The position numbers and the translations under genes are program-made. The notes beneath the pieces are model-generated. The model did not search any database. It saw only the letters and a program-made list of their open reading frames with translations, and was not told the origin of the DNA. Of a stretch of 64,000 bases of DNA, positions 24,000 through 35,408 are shown piece by piece; the first letter of the stretch is position 1; every line of letters starts with the position of its first letter. Source of the DNA: Alisma plantago-aquatica (Eukaryota > Streptophyta > Magnoliopsida > Alismatales > Alismataceae). Where the stretch lies: positions 299,378,558 to 299,442,557 of the forward strand of contig OY856409.1 of the NCBI GenBank assembly GCA_963693085.1, in the 5' to 3' direction.

Positions 24000-25729
24000 T
24001 AAATCAACATTTATGATTACCAGAGGTGTAGAATCGGGGTCAAGAAAAGCATACCTTAGCCCCTGTGGGAGGGGTTTTAGTTTTACCTTGTTCTCCTTCG
24101 TAGGTTTGCAAGATTCGTCTTTCAATGGTGTAACATATTCATGGGGCATATGTGATTAGAATTGGAAACATCATCTAAAATTTTAGTAGAAATGGTGGTG
24201 TTCAATTCACTTTCTTCACAACAGTCAACAATGAAATCAGGAAAATCTTTGTCTTCCTTCAAAAACTTGTCAATACAATCAACTAGTTTTGTTTGGAGCT
24301 TTCATTGCATCTAGAATAGAGAATTTCATTGTTTCTTCTCCTACTCTAAGAGTGATCCTACCTTCCCGTACATAGACTATATAATCAGATGTGTGGAGGA
24401 AAGGTCTCCCAAAAAGGATAGGATTGGATGGGACTTCATTCGTGTTTATCACAACAAAGTCACAGGAAATAAATAATTATCCCACTTGGATATGCACATC
24501 TTCAACCATTCCTCTTGGATATTTGATGGTGTGATCTGCCAATTGAATGGCCATCTTGGTTGGCTTCATATATCCAATGTCAACTTGCTCCCATAGGATT
24601 GATGGAATGAGGCTTATGTTGGCACCAAGGGCAACTAAACCTTTATCAAATGTTGTGTCTCTAATCTTGCATGGCAGTGTGAAGTCACCTTAATCATCAA
24701 GTTTCTATGGTAGTCTATTTTGAATGATGGAACTCATCCTTATCATAACGGTTTCCACTTGATCAATTCTCCTTCTCTTGGTTAAGAGGTCTTTTAGAAA
24801 CTTTGCATAGGTAGGCATCTCAGTAATGACTTCAGCTAAAGGAAGATTGACATATAGTTTATTGAGTATGTCCATAAACTTCTGAAATTTTATGTCCTCC
24901 TTTTTGTATGTAAATCTTTGTGTAAAAGGAATAGTAGGCTTGTAGGATGATTGTTCTTCAACTGTATTTTTATTTCTTCATTTTTCTTGAGCACCAGCTT
25001 CTTTATCATCATCAACTTTCTTCTCATAGGTCGACAAGGGTCTTTTAATAATGTTTCCACCCCTTATATAAATGGACTTGCATTCACGTGGATTCATCTC
25101 CAGTTGTCTTGGCAATAAATTGGAAGAGGATTTTTTTTTCTAGAGCTTATTGTGCAATCTGATTCTCTAACATTTTTGCTTGAGTAGCAATGTCATCTAC
25201 CTTATAAGAAAGTTGAGTGATAGAATCCTTCATAATAGCACATGTGCCTAGAATTCATCATTTTACTGGATTTTTGTTGACACAAAAGTCTTGAGCATGC
25301 TCTCCAAACTTCACTTGGTTGAGGCTGATTGTAGTTTCTATTGTTGTTGAAACTTGGTGGCCAGTTATTGTTCATGGCTTGTTAGTTTCCCACTTGTTGT
25401 TGCTACTTTTGGCCTTGGTTCTACTGATGTTGATTCTGGGGATTGTTGTCCTATAGGAAAATTTTGGTGAATTCTCTATCCTGGGTTGTAGGTGTTGGAA
25501 TAGGTATTGTAGGGTTGTTTGTTTCCCAAGCTCCCTACTACATTAGCTTGCTCTGATATCTCTCCAACATTCATATGTGGGGGAAAATAAGAAGAAGAAT
25601 TATGTCAGGGAGATCCACATGCATCACAAACTTGCTCATCTGCTTGGATGGAATGTGTACTCAACTTCTCAAATTTTTGTGACAAGGCATCAACTTGGTT
25701 TCAATAAGATTGATTGTGTTGATGGTGTG
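24000..25729 (-). pseudogene. C-terminal gag and protease region of element H
   Basis: Entering from the right at the A junction, the frame shows the gag zinc-knuckle area (QADEQVCDACGSP near 25650-25610), then NTYSNTYNPG and further gag tail. Retropepsin-region words follow at about 24700-24330 (LGANISLIPS, IQLADHTIKYPRGMVEDV, PILFGRPFL), and a link to RT with EGRITLRVGEE. The protease is broken across frames. The gag continues on the far side of element A at 34875. Confidence 0.7.
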
Positions 25730-27539
25730 TGACCCAGCCTAAATCGCGCGTCCGAAAAGTGGAGCGGATTTGAAGTAGTCAGATTTTAAATTTATAACCT
25801 GAAACCTTCTAGGCCCTTGCAACTTTATTTTTGGGGTCGAAGTAGATATACAGGGTCGAACACAGGGACAAGGGTGGTAGTGTTGGGAACACGGAATCGA
25901 CACGTTACGCTCTGGTATGGGTAAGGAGATGGTAAAGTTCCCAAAGGAACAACAGGTTAAGATCGATAAAATAAAAGAAATCTATCTCCAACTGGAGCTA
26001 AAAGGAAAATTAAGGTTTTAAAGGTTTATCAGTTTTTAGGGTTTTCACGCAACGGAAACAGAGAGATAATACTATTTCTTTAGTAAGGAACGAAGGAGAA
26101 AGCTTCGGTAAAACAAGCGGCAGCAGCAACATCATGTACCCCTCCTCTCAAAGCGGGTACCTCTAACAAAGCATCAACACCCCTCTCGAGGTTGTTGGTC
26201 TTAAGTTAGAGTGGAAAGCTCACTAAATCAACTCCGATCATGGGCACTCTCGTACTCCCGTATCGGACCAAACACTAGAGCCAAAACACCTCTCTCGAGG
26301 CTGCTGCAACGGGAAAATGTGATTCGGTAGCTAGTCGAAATGTGATCCAAGCGTACAAGCTAGAGTTCGGATGTTAAACAAAACAATCATCCAACAAAAG
26401 GGACCGAACATAAAGCAGTAGATAATTAAAACTCTTCTAATTCCATTAGCATAAAAGGGTCTGATTACATTACATAAGTAAAGAAAGTAAATCACTGAAA
26501 TAAGTAAAGATAAATGTCGCCTTCTTGGTTTAGAAGGGCGACAGGCAGTAACAGATCCCCAAGAGCCCTCCAGTCCAATACCAGGTGGGAGCCTTGCCCG
26601 ATACGCCTGTGTCGGGTGGCACACCCTCTCGGGCGACACACTCATGACGGGCGGACGTATCGCACGGGGTGTTCATGCCCGATATGATTGTGTCGGGAGG
26701 CACCCTCTCGGGCGACACGCCATGACTGGTGATGCGTATCGGGCTTGGTATCGTGTCAGGCCAGAGTTTTTCTGAGGGTATCGGGTACTCATATCGGGCA
26801 TCCTTGTTGGCCGATATCGTTCTGTAGCGGTGCTCGGGGCCAATCCTAAGTGAACCATTCCCTCCCTCTCGGGTCGGGGAAGTGCTCACCTAGTATCGCC
26901 CGGTACACCTTTGAGGCACGACACGCTAGCTCCAGATGCTATCCCAAGTTGGCTTTCGAGAGATTCCAACCCATCCCATTGGAGTCCTGTAGCTGCTATT
27001 TATAGGCAGCGGTTGGGGGAAGTTATGGTTCTTCAGACGCCACATGTCCTTCATCAGCTCCATCATTGCGGATTCGGGGGTACCCAATATACGTATCGCC
27101 TGGCACAAGGATGTCGGGCTGTAAGTGTGTCGGTCATCGTGACAAGTGGTGCATGCCGGTGGGTGGCCCGTATCACACGACACGCTTCAGCAGTCATGGC
27201 GAGTCCGGCTCCCTATCGGGTAAATGGCGTATCCCTCGTCCGCTCCTTCTTGTGCGGCATCCTCGTGTCGTGCGGTAGTGTATCGTGCACCCGTGTCGGG
27301 CAGCGAGCATATTGGTCGGCTGGTTGGTAAAAAGGCCGATGCAGGTGGAACACGTTGGTGGGCCGGGACGGGCCTTTTTGCTGATGGGGAAAACTCTGCA
27401 AAAGATGATAATATTGAGTTAAAAGAGTAGCGTGACATGTTTATTCAAAAACATGACAAAAAGGAGAGGAAAATAGTTTAAAAGGGCAGATTTGATAATG
27501 AAATAAGGGCCAAAAATATCACACAATTTGGTGTTATCA
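25730..27539 (-). repeat. 3' LTR of element A
   Basis: Matches 33067-34874 across its length, with an extra ~18 bp near 25850-25870 compared with the other copy. A minus-strand TATA-like word (CCTATAAATAGC, about 26992-27003) is shared with the other LTR. The region 26560-27305 is filled with GCCCGAYACG words in both orientations. The several open frames in this region are by-products of the GC-rich repeats. Confidence 0.85.
26560..27305. repeat. U3 motif array of element A
   Basis: Degenerate copies of GCCCGATACG / GCCCGACACG and the reverse complement CGTRTCGGGC, roughly one every 30-40 bases, e.g. near 26598, 26617, 26635, 26689, 26716, 26745, 26780, 26795 and 27290. The array starts about 235 nt from the U3 end of the LTR. 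The same words recur in the other LTR and in the internal spacer 29905-30770. Confidence 0.65.
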
Positions 27540-27540
27540 A

Positions 27541-27556
27541 CTCCCCCAAACTTAGC
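27541..27556 (-). promoter_or_regulatory. Polypurine tract of element A
   Basis: Plus strand CTCCCCCAAACTTAGC, directly beside the LTR edge; on the minus strand a G-rich purine run of the Athila type. Confidence 0.75.
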
Positions 27557-28485
27557 GTTTTGATTGTCCTCGATCAATTTTTAAACTTTGTTTTGTGGCG
27601 CTTCTTCTTGACCGGTATAGTTTTCAAACCATGGGTTTGAGCGAGCATTGAGATGTCTTACAAAGAATACGGCCCGACCACGAACAACAAACTTTACTTC
27701 TCCTGCCTTATTTAAGCAAACAATTTATCCACAGCTTCGGTGAGACTTGGGTGCATGATTCCGAAGTTAGCTTTCACACCAAACAGCTTTTGGGGACAGA
27801 AAGTTGTGTGTTTGGGTAGGCTTAAGGCTTTTTGGGATTTTCTTGTTTCCCATCAGTCCATCCAGGTACGGGTCCGTTAACGGGCAAGTGGTCCCTATAG
27901 TCTGATCCAATTGGCTTTAGAGCAGTGATTTCACATCCTACGTACCACTGCCCCAGATCTACCATGCCTAAAGATGGGTACATTTAGAAAACAAGTGTGT
28001 ATATATATTTTTCTTTCATTCTTTTTATTTGGCACAACTCTCATGCTTTTATTCACTCTCATAAGGCTATTCTCTCTTTTTGGGATTTTTGTTGGGTAAG
28101 GGAAAACAAGAGGAATTTTTTTTGTTTGGGCAGCTTTTTCCTTCTACATGCACGTCTCTTAGCTGTTGCGAGATTATTTTTCAAAATTTTTGGCGTGGAA
28201 AGTCATGGTCTTTTGTCATTTGAGGTTGCATTATCATAAAGAAATAACAAAACCTGCATCTCCTTGTGCACATAGAAAACAAACTGGCAAAACGTCATAT
28301 CAGGTTTTTACCATATAAAGTCTTTGTACATATGTGTGGAGACAAAAATAAGCAGAATTTTTAGCAAAATCTTTTTTTGTATGAGCATGTATATGTATAT
28401 GTACACATGATATAGGAGAAGAATAAAAGAACAAAAAGGGTGGAGTTTGAAGGAAAAAAAATTATACCTCCCTCACTAGTACATG
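27557..28485. other. 3' non-coding region of element A
   Basis: No recognisable gene. It lies between the two polypurine-like tracts, the position of the 3' untranslated region. Several short frames in both directions lack similarity to any family I know. Confidence 0.5.
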
Positions 28486-28503
28486 GTACCCCCCCCCAAA
28501 CTT
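28486..28503 (-). promoter_or_regulatory. Second polypurine-like tract of element A
   Basis: A run of ten C followed by AAACTTACTCC on the plus strand. It repeats the LTR-adjacent tract (CCCCCAAACTTAGC) about 950 bp further in, just beyond the end of the chimeric accessory frame. Confidence 0.5.
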
Positions 28504-28559
28504 ACTCCACACTCTATCCCAGAGTTGTGAAGTAGATAAGGTAGGGAAATGTTAACCCA

Positions 28560-28735
28560 GTGAGAGTTAGCTGGTGCGCGCGCCTGTGCCAGATAGAAGC
28601 TCCCACACATATTCTCCTTATTTTTTGTGGTAGTCGATGTGGTGGAGTTGGTCAGGTGTCTCTTTATTTGATATCCATTCTAGGACGAAGATGCCGCAGT
28701 CATTTGTACCAAAAATGTGGGTTCAGAAATGCAAG
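28560..28735 (-). pseudogene. Captured C-terminal fragment of an Ulp1-type (C48) SUMO protease
   Basis: The minus-strand frame reads GTNDCGIFVLEWIS, the catalytic-cysteine box of Ulp1-type peptidases (usual form NG.DCG.FVL), followed by a spaced segment ending YVWELLSGTG that fits the tail of the family. The His and Asp of the catalytic triad, which lie upstream in these enzymes, are not present, and a stop interrupts the fragment. Ulp1-like domains are often carried by plant transposons. It lies directly downstream of the CLASSY-like fragment, in the accessory-gene position. No activity is expected. Confidence 0.55.
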
Positions 28736-28750
28736 AGTCAATGAGATCAG

Positions 28751-29850
28751 TCATGTGCTTTTGCTGAGGAAGAAGTTCCAAACTTTTAGGCATTCCCTTA
28801 AACCAGGTAAACTTTTTAAGATACTTCCACTGTGAACATGAATAAAAGGACTGATCATCAATCTCAGTTTCTTTAAACTTTCATCATCTATTGAACTAGT
28901 CAGATAAGTCCACTTATTTCTTCCAATACTTTTTCTTGATTTGGTAGCCCCCAAGATAGGAAAATTTCCAGAAAATCCAGGCCTTCTTGTTGGTGAGGAT
29001 ACATGGTCTCTCTGGCTCTTGGAACAAGATCCCAGACTGTACCTGTAGAGAGATGAGTTAAATCAGAAAGCCTATGTCCTGAATCCTGAGAGTAGAGTTG
29101 ATCTAACTTTGAGCCATCCTTTCTGTCAGACAATAGCATTTTGTTGTATATGCTGGAGTTGATGGCAAAATTTGGCAGTATATTCCCTATTTCAAGCAAT
29201 GCCGCAGAGCAGAATTTACATACTATTCCGAACTCATCATCAAGAATATATGAATGCTTCTCTTGAGTACAAAGAATAGAATGATTTTTTTCAGACTGCT
29301 TTTCTTCATCTTTTTCACTATCGTATGAACAAATATCAATGGACCTCAAGGATAAGTTATATTCATCCCATAATTTATCCATTTCCTTATCATAGTCTGT
29401 CTTTTGCGGTGGTTTAGGACCATCTCCAAAAGAGAAAATCAGTGGAAGTCATTCTCCAGTGGCTTCTGGATTGAATGTGGGTATTTTGGATTCATCAGTC
29501 ATGAAACCACCTTCTTCATGGGGGGCATCTTCTTTGGATATAGTATCCACAAGTGTTTTCAAGAGCTCTCTTTCTACCATAGGTTGGTTATCATCGTCAT
29601 AGTCTGTACGATCCTTGTGTTTCCTTCTTGAGGGCTTTGCACTTGTTCCGGCTGCATCTTTTGAGAAAAATGGAGTCGTTACTTCTTCCGTCCTTTCTCT
29701 CTTCTCGGCGGTTGATGGCCCAGCTGCCTCGGGATTTGGGCATTTCTTCCCGACCGTTGTTGCTTCAGTTGTGGCCCCAATGTCGATCCTCCTTCCGTGT
29801 TTGTCAACTCGAACGACAGTTTGCTTTGTGCAGGCCATATCTGTTATCAT
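28751..29850 (-). pseudogene. Chimeric accessory frame with captured CLASSY-like (SNF2 family) gene fragment
   Basis: The frame opens at 29850 (second ATG at 29838, MACTKQTVVRVDKHGRRI) with an Ala/Thr-rich leader that looks like element sequence. From about 29640 it matches CLASSY/DRD1-family chromatin remodellers, from memory of the family: ELLKTLVDTISKE, an in-frame TGA at 29449-29451, then FSFGDGPKPPQKTDYDKE, MDKLWDEYNLSLRSIDI, the cysteine segment HSYILDDEFGIVCKFC, QDSGHR, GTVWDLVPRARE and MYPHQQEG. The helicase centre is absent. In another frame (28954-28751) come KWTYLTSSIDDE, KKLRLMISPFIHVHSGSI and LPGLRECL, a later part of the same family. CLASSY proteins help recruit RNA polymerase IV in RNA-directed DNA methylation. 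No ATPase motif is present, so no remodelling activity. SNF2 relatives other than CLASSY are possible but fit less well. Confidence 0.7.
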
Positions 29851-29904
29851 TAAACAAGTTCATTGATCATTTAAAATTGCATGATAAAAATTCGTCCTGA
29901 TACA

Positions 29905-30770
29905 AAAGCTATCCGACACCACCGTATCAGGCGATATGAAGCCCACAAGAAATCATCATAGGTTCATGTCCGATACAAGGTCCGGGTTTCATCCATCAAA
30001 ATAACATCTAAGGCGATATAGAACTGGATGATACAGAGAAAACTACATGTCATACCCATTGCCCGACACAGGTGTGTCGGGCCACGGTCACGTGAAACAA
30101 AATGCCTGATAGGGTCTTCCCCGATAGAAGAAAAACAACGTGTCGCCCGACAACAAGAGCAAGCGAGGTGGCACAAGGATGGGTGACATGGTTATCGGCC
30201 GATATAGGGTATCGGGCAAGCACATGCTAAAGATGTGTCGTGCGACATACGTGTCGGGCGATACAAGAAAATCAACTAAAGTCATCAGCCTGATACCCTG
30301 CGTGTGATAATAAGGTCGTGTCGGGCAAGCAAAGATGATATGGCTATCGGGCTATACCTTTGCTGTCTAAAGCTACCTTGCACGACACAAGAGCAAAAGC
30401 TAGCTGGACGACACACGAGCAAAGGGAGAAATTACTGCATGATACGGGTAGATAGAAGAGTAAATGCAGTAGCCTAACACGATAAAACCTTTGTACTATA
30501 TATAGTGATCCCAACCGGGGGTAAAATGGGTAAATTTGGGACGCGTGTCGATCGTTGAGACAAGTCATTCCCGAGACAAGCGGTCCAATCTGTCTAATCA
30601 AGGGTAATTACTCATCTTTCCCGATACGGGTGCTCCCCGCCCGGGCATGTTGTCTGACACGCCTTATACGATGCTTGATATACCGTCGCCTAATACGAGT
30701 GCGTTCTGCGTGTCGGCTGAGTTGTTGCCCGATACGATCAGGGAAAAGGTTTACCTGCCCTATACACGGC
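29905..30770. repeat. Internal motif array of element A
   Basis: About 25 degenerate copies of GCCCGAYACG and its reverse complement, for example near 29984, 30060, 30072, 30116, 30137, 30193, 30235, 30256, 30319, 30622 and 30727. The words are the same as in the LTR array. The array lies between the end of gag and the start of the chimeric accessory frame. A minus-strand TATATATAG lies within it at about 30497. Confidence 0.65.
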
Positions 30771-31154
30771 CTTCAAAACAAAATCTAGATGAAAAACTTA
30801 AAAACAAGGTGAAGGAAAAAGCGATTGATGGGTAAAACATCATTGGCCTAAGGTTAAGTTCCCGGCCTCATATAGTATTACTCATAAATGTCCATAAAAC
30901 AGAGTGGTGGCCCATAAAACATAATAGTTCAGTGCACGTGGCGCATGCACTGACTCGGGCCTTATTACAATCCAAATGTTCATAATGTTTTTCATGCAAG
31001 AAAGTAAATAACATCCTATTCTAAGTATAGTAAAAGCTCGGGCTGCCTCCCGAGGAGCGCTGTAGATTGTGTCGCCAGCTTGACAGGTCCTGGTCCTTCA
31101 CTTTTCGCCTCCAGTAGGGTCCATATCTCGCAAGTTGGTCTCTGTCCTTTTTTA

Positions 31155-32819
31155 TCACAGCCCTGCCATTTTGGCAGATTCGGTGTTGGAGGGTATCTTA
31201 CCCGAGGGATTCTTTATCAATTCGGCCATCTGGGCCAACTGTTGATCAATTTGGCGTTGATGCGTATGCATGTCCACCATCTGGACCTGCATTGTGTTCA
31301 AAACTCTTGAATTTGAAAGTGCATTCTGCGCCAGCTGGTTATTGATGGTATCTTGTTTTTTTATGAAATCGAACAACTGTCCAACCAAGTCTGGTTGGTT
31401 AGAAACCTTGTCTTGACCTTGCTCCTTGTCTTGACTTTGACCTTGACTAGTGTTTGTCGCTTGGCGACCTTGGTACTTCCCTTGTCCTTGGAAATTTTCC
31501 TTGTTTGACTGGAAAGAAGTGGTTCTGGCGAACTGACTTTGTCCTCCTCTTTTCTCGAAAACTTGGGGTTGCTTGGTGGGGTTATGTAGCTGATGCAAGT
31601 TTTCAGCCACATCTTTGTTTCCATAACTAAAACCAGGATGATCTGGCCTCTTGAAATTAATGAAAGAGACGTTCTCAGTCTCCTCAGCCTCGGATTCACT
31701 TTTGCTCGACTCGTCAGGTGGGGTGTAGATACAGTTATCTACCCCGTGTCCACCTTCTCCACAGGTGACACATTTCATGACCTTTTTGACTTGCTTCTTC
31801 CCCTTTCCACTTGATTCCTTCAGATGTTTGACATCAGTGGTTATCCTCTGGATCTGAGAGGTGATAGTTTCCAGAGCCTTGGATTCAAATGAAGGTCCTT
31901 CACTAGCCTTCTTAGCATGTCCCCTGTCTGATCTATCGTAGTCGGTGTGGGCTTGCAACTCGGCCATGTTCTTGATGATCTTCTCAGATCTGCTAGGCTT
32001 CTTCCCCAGAAAGTTACTGCCTACTGCTGCATTCAGCGAAACCCTTTCCTCAGGGGTTAGACCGTTGTAGAAGGTAGTTATCAAGAAACCCTTCTTATAG
32101 TTGTGGTGAGGGAAATCCCTCTGATATTCTTGGTATCGTTCCCATGCATCATGTAGATTCTCGTGTGGCTTTTGCATGAAAGAAGTGATCCTCTGTCTAT
32201 TTCGGATAGTCTTCTCTATAGGATAAAACTTGTTTACAAAGGCATCCGCCAGTGCACTCCATCCGTTAAGAGCTTGGTGTGGCAGCCCCAGATACCAGGA
32301 TAGAGCCTTATATTCTAAAGAAAAGATGAAACCCTTGCAATAGATCACCTCCTGTGGGACTCCCCGCATTTTGATGGTGTCACAAATGTTTTTAAAAGCA
32401 TCTAAATGGTGATAGGGATTATCATTCTTTGAACTCCCTCTAAAGCTCTTGTTCTGGATCATAGAGATGACTGATGGTTTTAGCTCGAAGTTGGTTGCGT
32501 CGAATCTCGGGATGACAATAGGACATCTAGAATTATTAGCCCTTGTGGCAGCTAACTCCCTCAGGGTCTTTTCTTCTTCATTGGAATCATCACTGTCACA
32601 GTCTCCCTGGTTCTGATCTTGATTATTTTGATTTCTTTTGTGCCTCTGGTGATGACGACATCTCTCCCAGCGATGGTCATCCTCGAACTGTTCTATTTCA
32701 GGATCTTCAGGCTGATGATCGTCGTCATAGCGGTCATTGTCTTCAGGTGGAGGCGAGTGAGGTCTAGCTCTCGCATGTCGCTCCCCTTATGAAAGAGGTT
32801 GTTCAATGAGAGGTGGCAT
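31155..32819 (-). CDS. Gag polyprotein of element A
   Basis: Capsid/nucleocapsid protein that packages element RNA. From the first in-frame ATG (32819, MPPLIEQPLS) there is a TAA at codon 11 (32787-32789); after that the frame is open for more than 540 codons to the TGA at 31155. The next ATG, at 32462, would skip the conserved RCPIVIPRFDATNFELKPSV segment, so I prefer the upstream start. The retrotrans_gag domain is at about 32430-31900 (HHLDAFKNICDTIK, SWYLGLP, FYPIEKTIRNRQRI, LHDAWERYQEYQRDFP). An intact CCHC knuckle (CVTCGEGGHGVDNC) lies near 31760. The C-terminus (IPSNTE) is where protease would follow; pol is deleted. Confidence 0.8.
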
Positions 32820-33041
32820 GTCTGGTGATGTTGGTGATCAGTTGAGCAGAACGCCTTCCTTCTGAGTTCCTGAATAGCACATAAAAATCAATTTAAAAAC
32901 CTGTATTAATAATATGGATTACTCATTTCAGGTTAAAATATAGAAAAAGGAAAAATATTGTGCTTTCAAGCTCATTTCTAAGCTTGAGGCACTGGAGTGT
33001 AGTTAGTGGATTCGGGTTCGTCAACAGTACCATTTTGCCTT
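32820..33041. other. 5' leader of element A
   Basis: Untranslated leader between primer site and gag ATG. No other feature seen. Confidence 0.5.
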
Positions 33042-33060
33042 GTCCCCGGCAATGGTGCCA
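33042..33060 (-). promoter_or_regulatory. Primer binding site, tRNA-Asp type, element A
   Basis: On the minus strand TGGCACCATTGCCGGGGAC, close to the tRNA-Asp primer site TGGCGCCGTTGCCGGGGA used by Athila/Tat elements. Six bases separate it from the LTR. Confidence 0.8.
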
Positions 33061-33066
33061 AAAAGT

Positions 33067-34874
33067 TGACCCAGCCTAAATCGCGCGTCTAAAAAGTGGA
33101 GCAGATTTGAAGTAGTCGGAATTTTTAATTTATAACCTGAAACCTTCTAGGCCCCCACAACTTTATTTACGGGGTCGAACACAGGGACAAGGGTGGTAAT
33201 GTTGGGAACACAGAATCGACATGTTACACTCCGGTATGGGTAAGGAGATGGTAAAGTTCCCAAAGGAACAAAAGATTAAGATCGATAAAATAAAAGAAAT
33301 CTATCTCCAACTGGAGCTACGAGGAAAATTAAGGTTTTAAAGGTTTATCAGTTTTTAGGGTTTTCGCACAACGGAAACAGAGAGATAATACTATTGCTTT
33401 AGTAAGGAATGAAGGAGAAAGCTTTGGTAAAACAAGCGGCAGCAGAAACATCATGTACCCCTCCTCTCGAAGTGGGTACCTCTAACTAAGCATCAACACC
33501 CCTCTCGAGGTTGATGGGCTTAAGTTAGAGTGGAAAGGTCACTAAAGCAACTCCGATCCTGGGCACTCTCATACTCCCATATCGGACCAAACACTAGAGC
33601 CACAACACCTCTCTCGAAGCTGCTGCAACGGGAAACGCGATTCGGTAGCTAGTCGAAACGCGATCCAAGCGTACAAGATAGAGTTCGGATGTTAAACAAA
33701 ACAATCATCCAACAAAAGGGACCGAACATAAAGCAGCAGATAATTAAAACTCTTCTAATTCCATTAGCATAAAAGGGTTTGATTACATTGCATAAGTAAA
33801 GAAAGTAAATGACTGAAATAAGTAAAGATAAATGTCGCCTTCTTGGTTTAGAAGGGCGACATGCAGTAACAGATCCCCAAGAGCCCTCCAGGCCGATACC
33901 AGGTGGGAGCCTTGCCTGATATGCCTGTGTCAGGTGGCACACCCTCTCGGGCGACACGCTCGTGACGGGCGAACGTATCACACAGGGTGATCGTGCCCGG
34001 TACGATTGTGTCGGGCGGCACCCTCTCGGGCTACACGCCGTGACTGGTGATGCGTATTGAGATTGGTATCGTGTCAGGCTAGAGTTTTGTTGAGGGTATC
34101 GGGTACTCATATCGGGTATCCTTGTTGGCTTATATCAGTCTGCAGCGGTGCCCGAGGCCGATCCTAAGTGAACCATTCCCTCCCTCTCGGGTCGGGGAAG
34201 TGCTCACCTAGTATCTCCTGGTACACCTCTGAGGCACGACACGCTAGCTCCAGATGCTTTCCCAAGTTGGCTTTCGAGAGATTCTGACTGGTCCCCATCA
34301 GAGTCCTGTAGCTGTTATTTATAGGTAGTGGTTGGGGGAAGTTATGGTTCTCCGGATGCCACGTGTCCTTCATCAGCTCCATCATCGCAGATTTGGGGGT
34401 TCCCGATATACGTATCGCTTGGCACAAGGATGTCGGGCTGTAAGTGTGTCGGTCATCGTGATGAGTGGCTCCTGCCGGTGGGTGGCCTGTATCGCACGAC
34501 ACGCTTCAGCAGTCGTGGTGAGTCTGGCTCCCTGTCGGGTAAATGGCGTATCGCTCGTCCGCTCCTTCTTGTGCGGCATCCTCATGTCACGCGGTAGTGT
34601 ATCGCGCACCCATGTCGGGCATCGAGCGTATCGGCCGACTGGTTGGTAAAAAGGCTGATGCGGGTGGAACACGTTGGTGGGCCAACACGGGCCTTTTTGC
34701 TGATAAATGAGTTGAAAAATGGGGAAAACTCTACAAAAGATGATAATATAGAGTTAAAAGTGTAGTGTGACCTATTTATTCAAAAACATGATAAAAAGGA
34801 GAGGAAAACAGTTTAAAAGGGCATATTTGATAATGAAATAAGGGCCAAAAACATCACAAAATTTGGTGTTATCA
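33067..34874 (-). repeat. 5' LTR of element A
   Basis: Partner of 25730-27539. It contains the same U3 array (about 33890-34640) and minus-strand TATA-like word near 34316. It ends ..GTGTTATCA before GTGTA, the target-site duplicate. Confidence 0.85.
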
Positions 34875-35408
34875 GTGTACTTTCCACCTTACTTCTCAGT
34901 AGTGCCAGTTGATGACAAGGGTTGAATGGTCCTTTTTGAGTTCCACTAGCAATGGTTGAGTGCCATGTCTTCTATGATGTCATATGCCTCCCTGTAGTAT
35001 TTGTTCATAAGAGCTCCATTTACAGCAGCATCTATGGTCATACTTGTATTGTAGAATAACCTGTTGTAGAAAGTTTGCAGTAGTAGCCATTTCAACTTTT
35101 GATAGATTGCTTAGGCAAGGAAGCGAGCCACACCTTGGCTCAATTTCATAGAGTGAATGGGAATAGTAGTAAACATGACCATCAGCAGGGACACCATTAA
35201 CATAAAAGGTGTTCATGTACTACAAAAACTTCACTATGTGAAGATTTGGATCTTACATAAGGGTTCAGCCAAATCTATTCTATTGGATCGTCTGCATAAT
35301 GGTGGGGCTGATAGAGAAGTCATTAGACTCAATATCTAGATGATTGATGGCTCCACAAATATTGGCAACAAGAATAGTGAATTCCTTTAGTGGACGGTTG
35401 TCTTCCAT
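34875..35408 (-). pseudogene. N-terminal gag of element H
   Basis: Starts MEDNRPLKEF at 35408 and continues with LVANICGAINHLDIESND, DPNLHIVKFL, YMNTFYVNGVPAD and, nearer the A junction, LQTFYNRLFYNTSMTID and YYREAYDIIEDMALN. These correspond to the Athila-family gag. Stops and frame changes are frequent. The gene resumes at 25729 beyond element A. Confidence 0.75.

Larger units (their letters stand above)
25730..34874 (-). mobile_element. Element A: pol-less Athila-type LTR element carrying captured host sequence
   Basis: Two LTRs of about 1.81 kb (25730-27539 and 33067-34874) in direct orientation, starting TGACCCAGCC and ending ..GTGTTATCA, flanked by GTGTG / GTGTA. tRNA-Asp-type primer site at 33042-33060 and polypurine tract at 27541 set the minus orientation. 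The 5.5-kb interior has a nearly intact gag, no protease, RT, RNase H or integrase, a spacer with motif repeats, and a chimeric frame with CLASSY-like and Ulp1-like sequence. In one 315-bp stretch the LTRs differ by about 20 positions (about 6%), so insertion is not recent. It needs pol from another element to move. Confidence 0.85.

Noticed and set aside
26911..27330. 139-codon open frame on the plus strand
   Set aside because: Lies inside the LTR of element A across the GC-rich motif array; the other LTR has only shifted, broken versions, and there is no family similarity.
29790..29838. MACTKQT start resembling the histone H3 N-terminus
   Set aside because: Only the first few residues resemble H3; the following residues do not, and the position fits the start of the element's accessory frame.
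31155..32462. Gag start at the ATG of 32462
   Set aside because: In-frame sequence upstream holds conserved gag residues, so the start is more likely at 32819 despite the TAA at codon 11.
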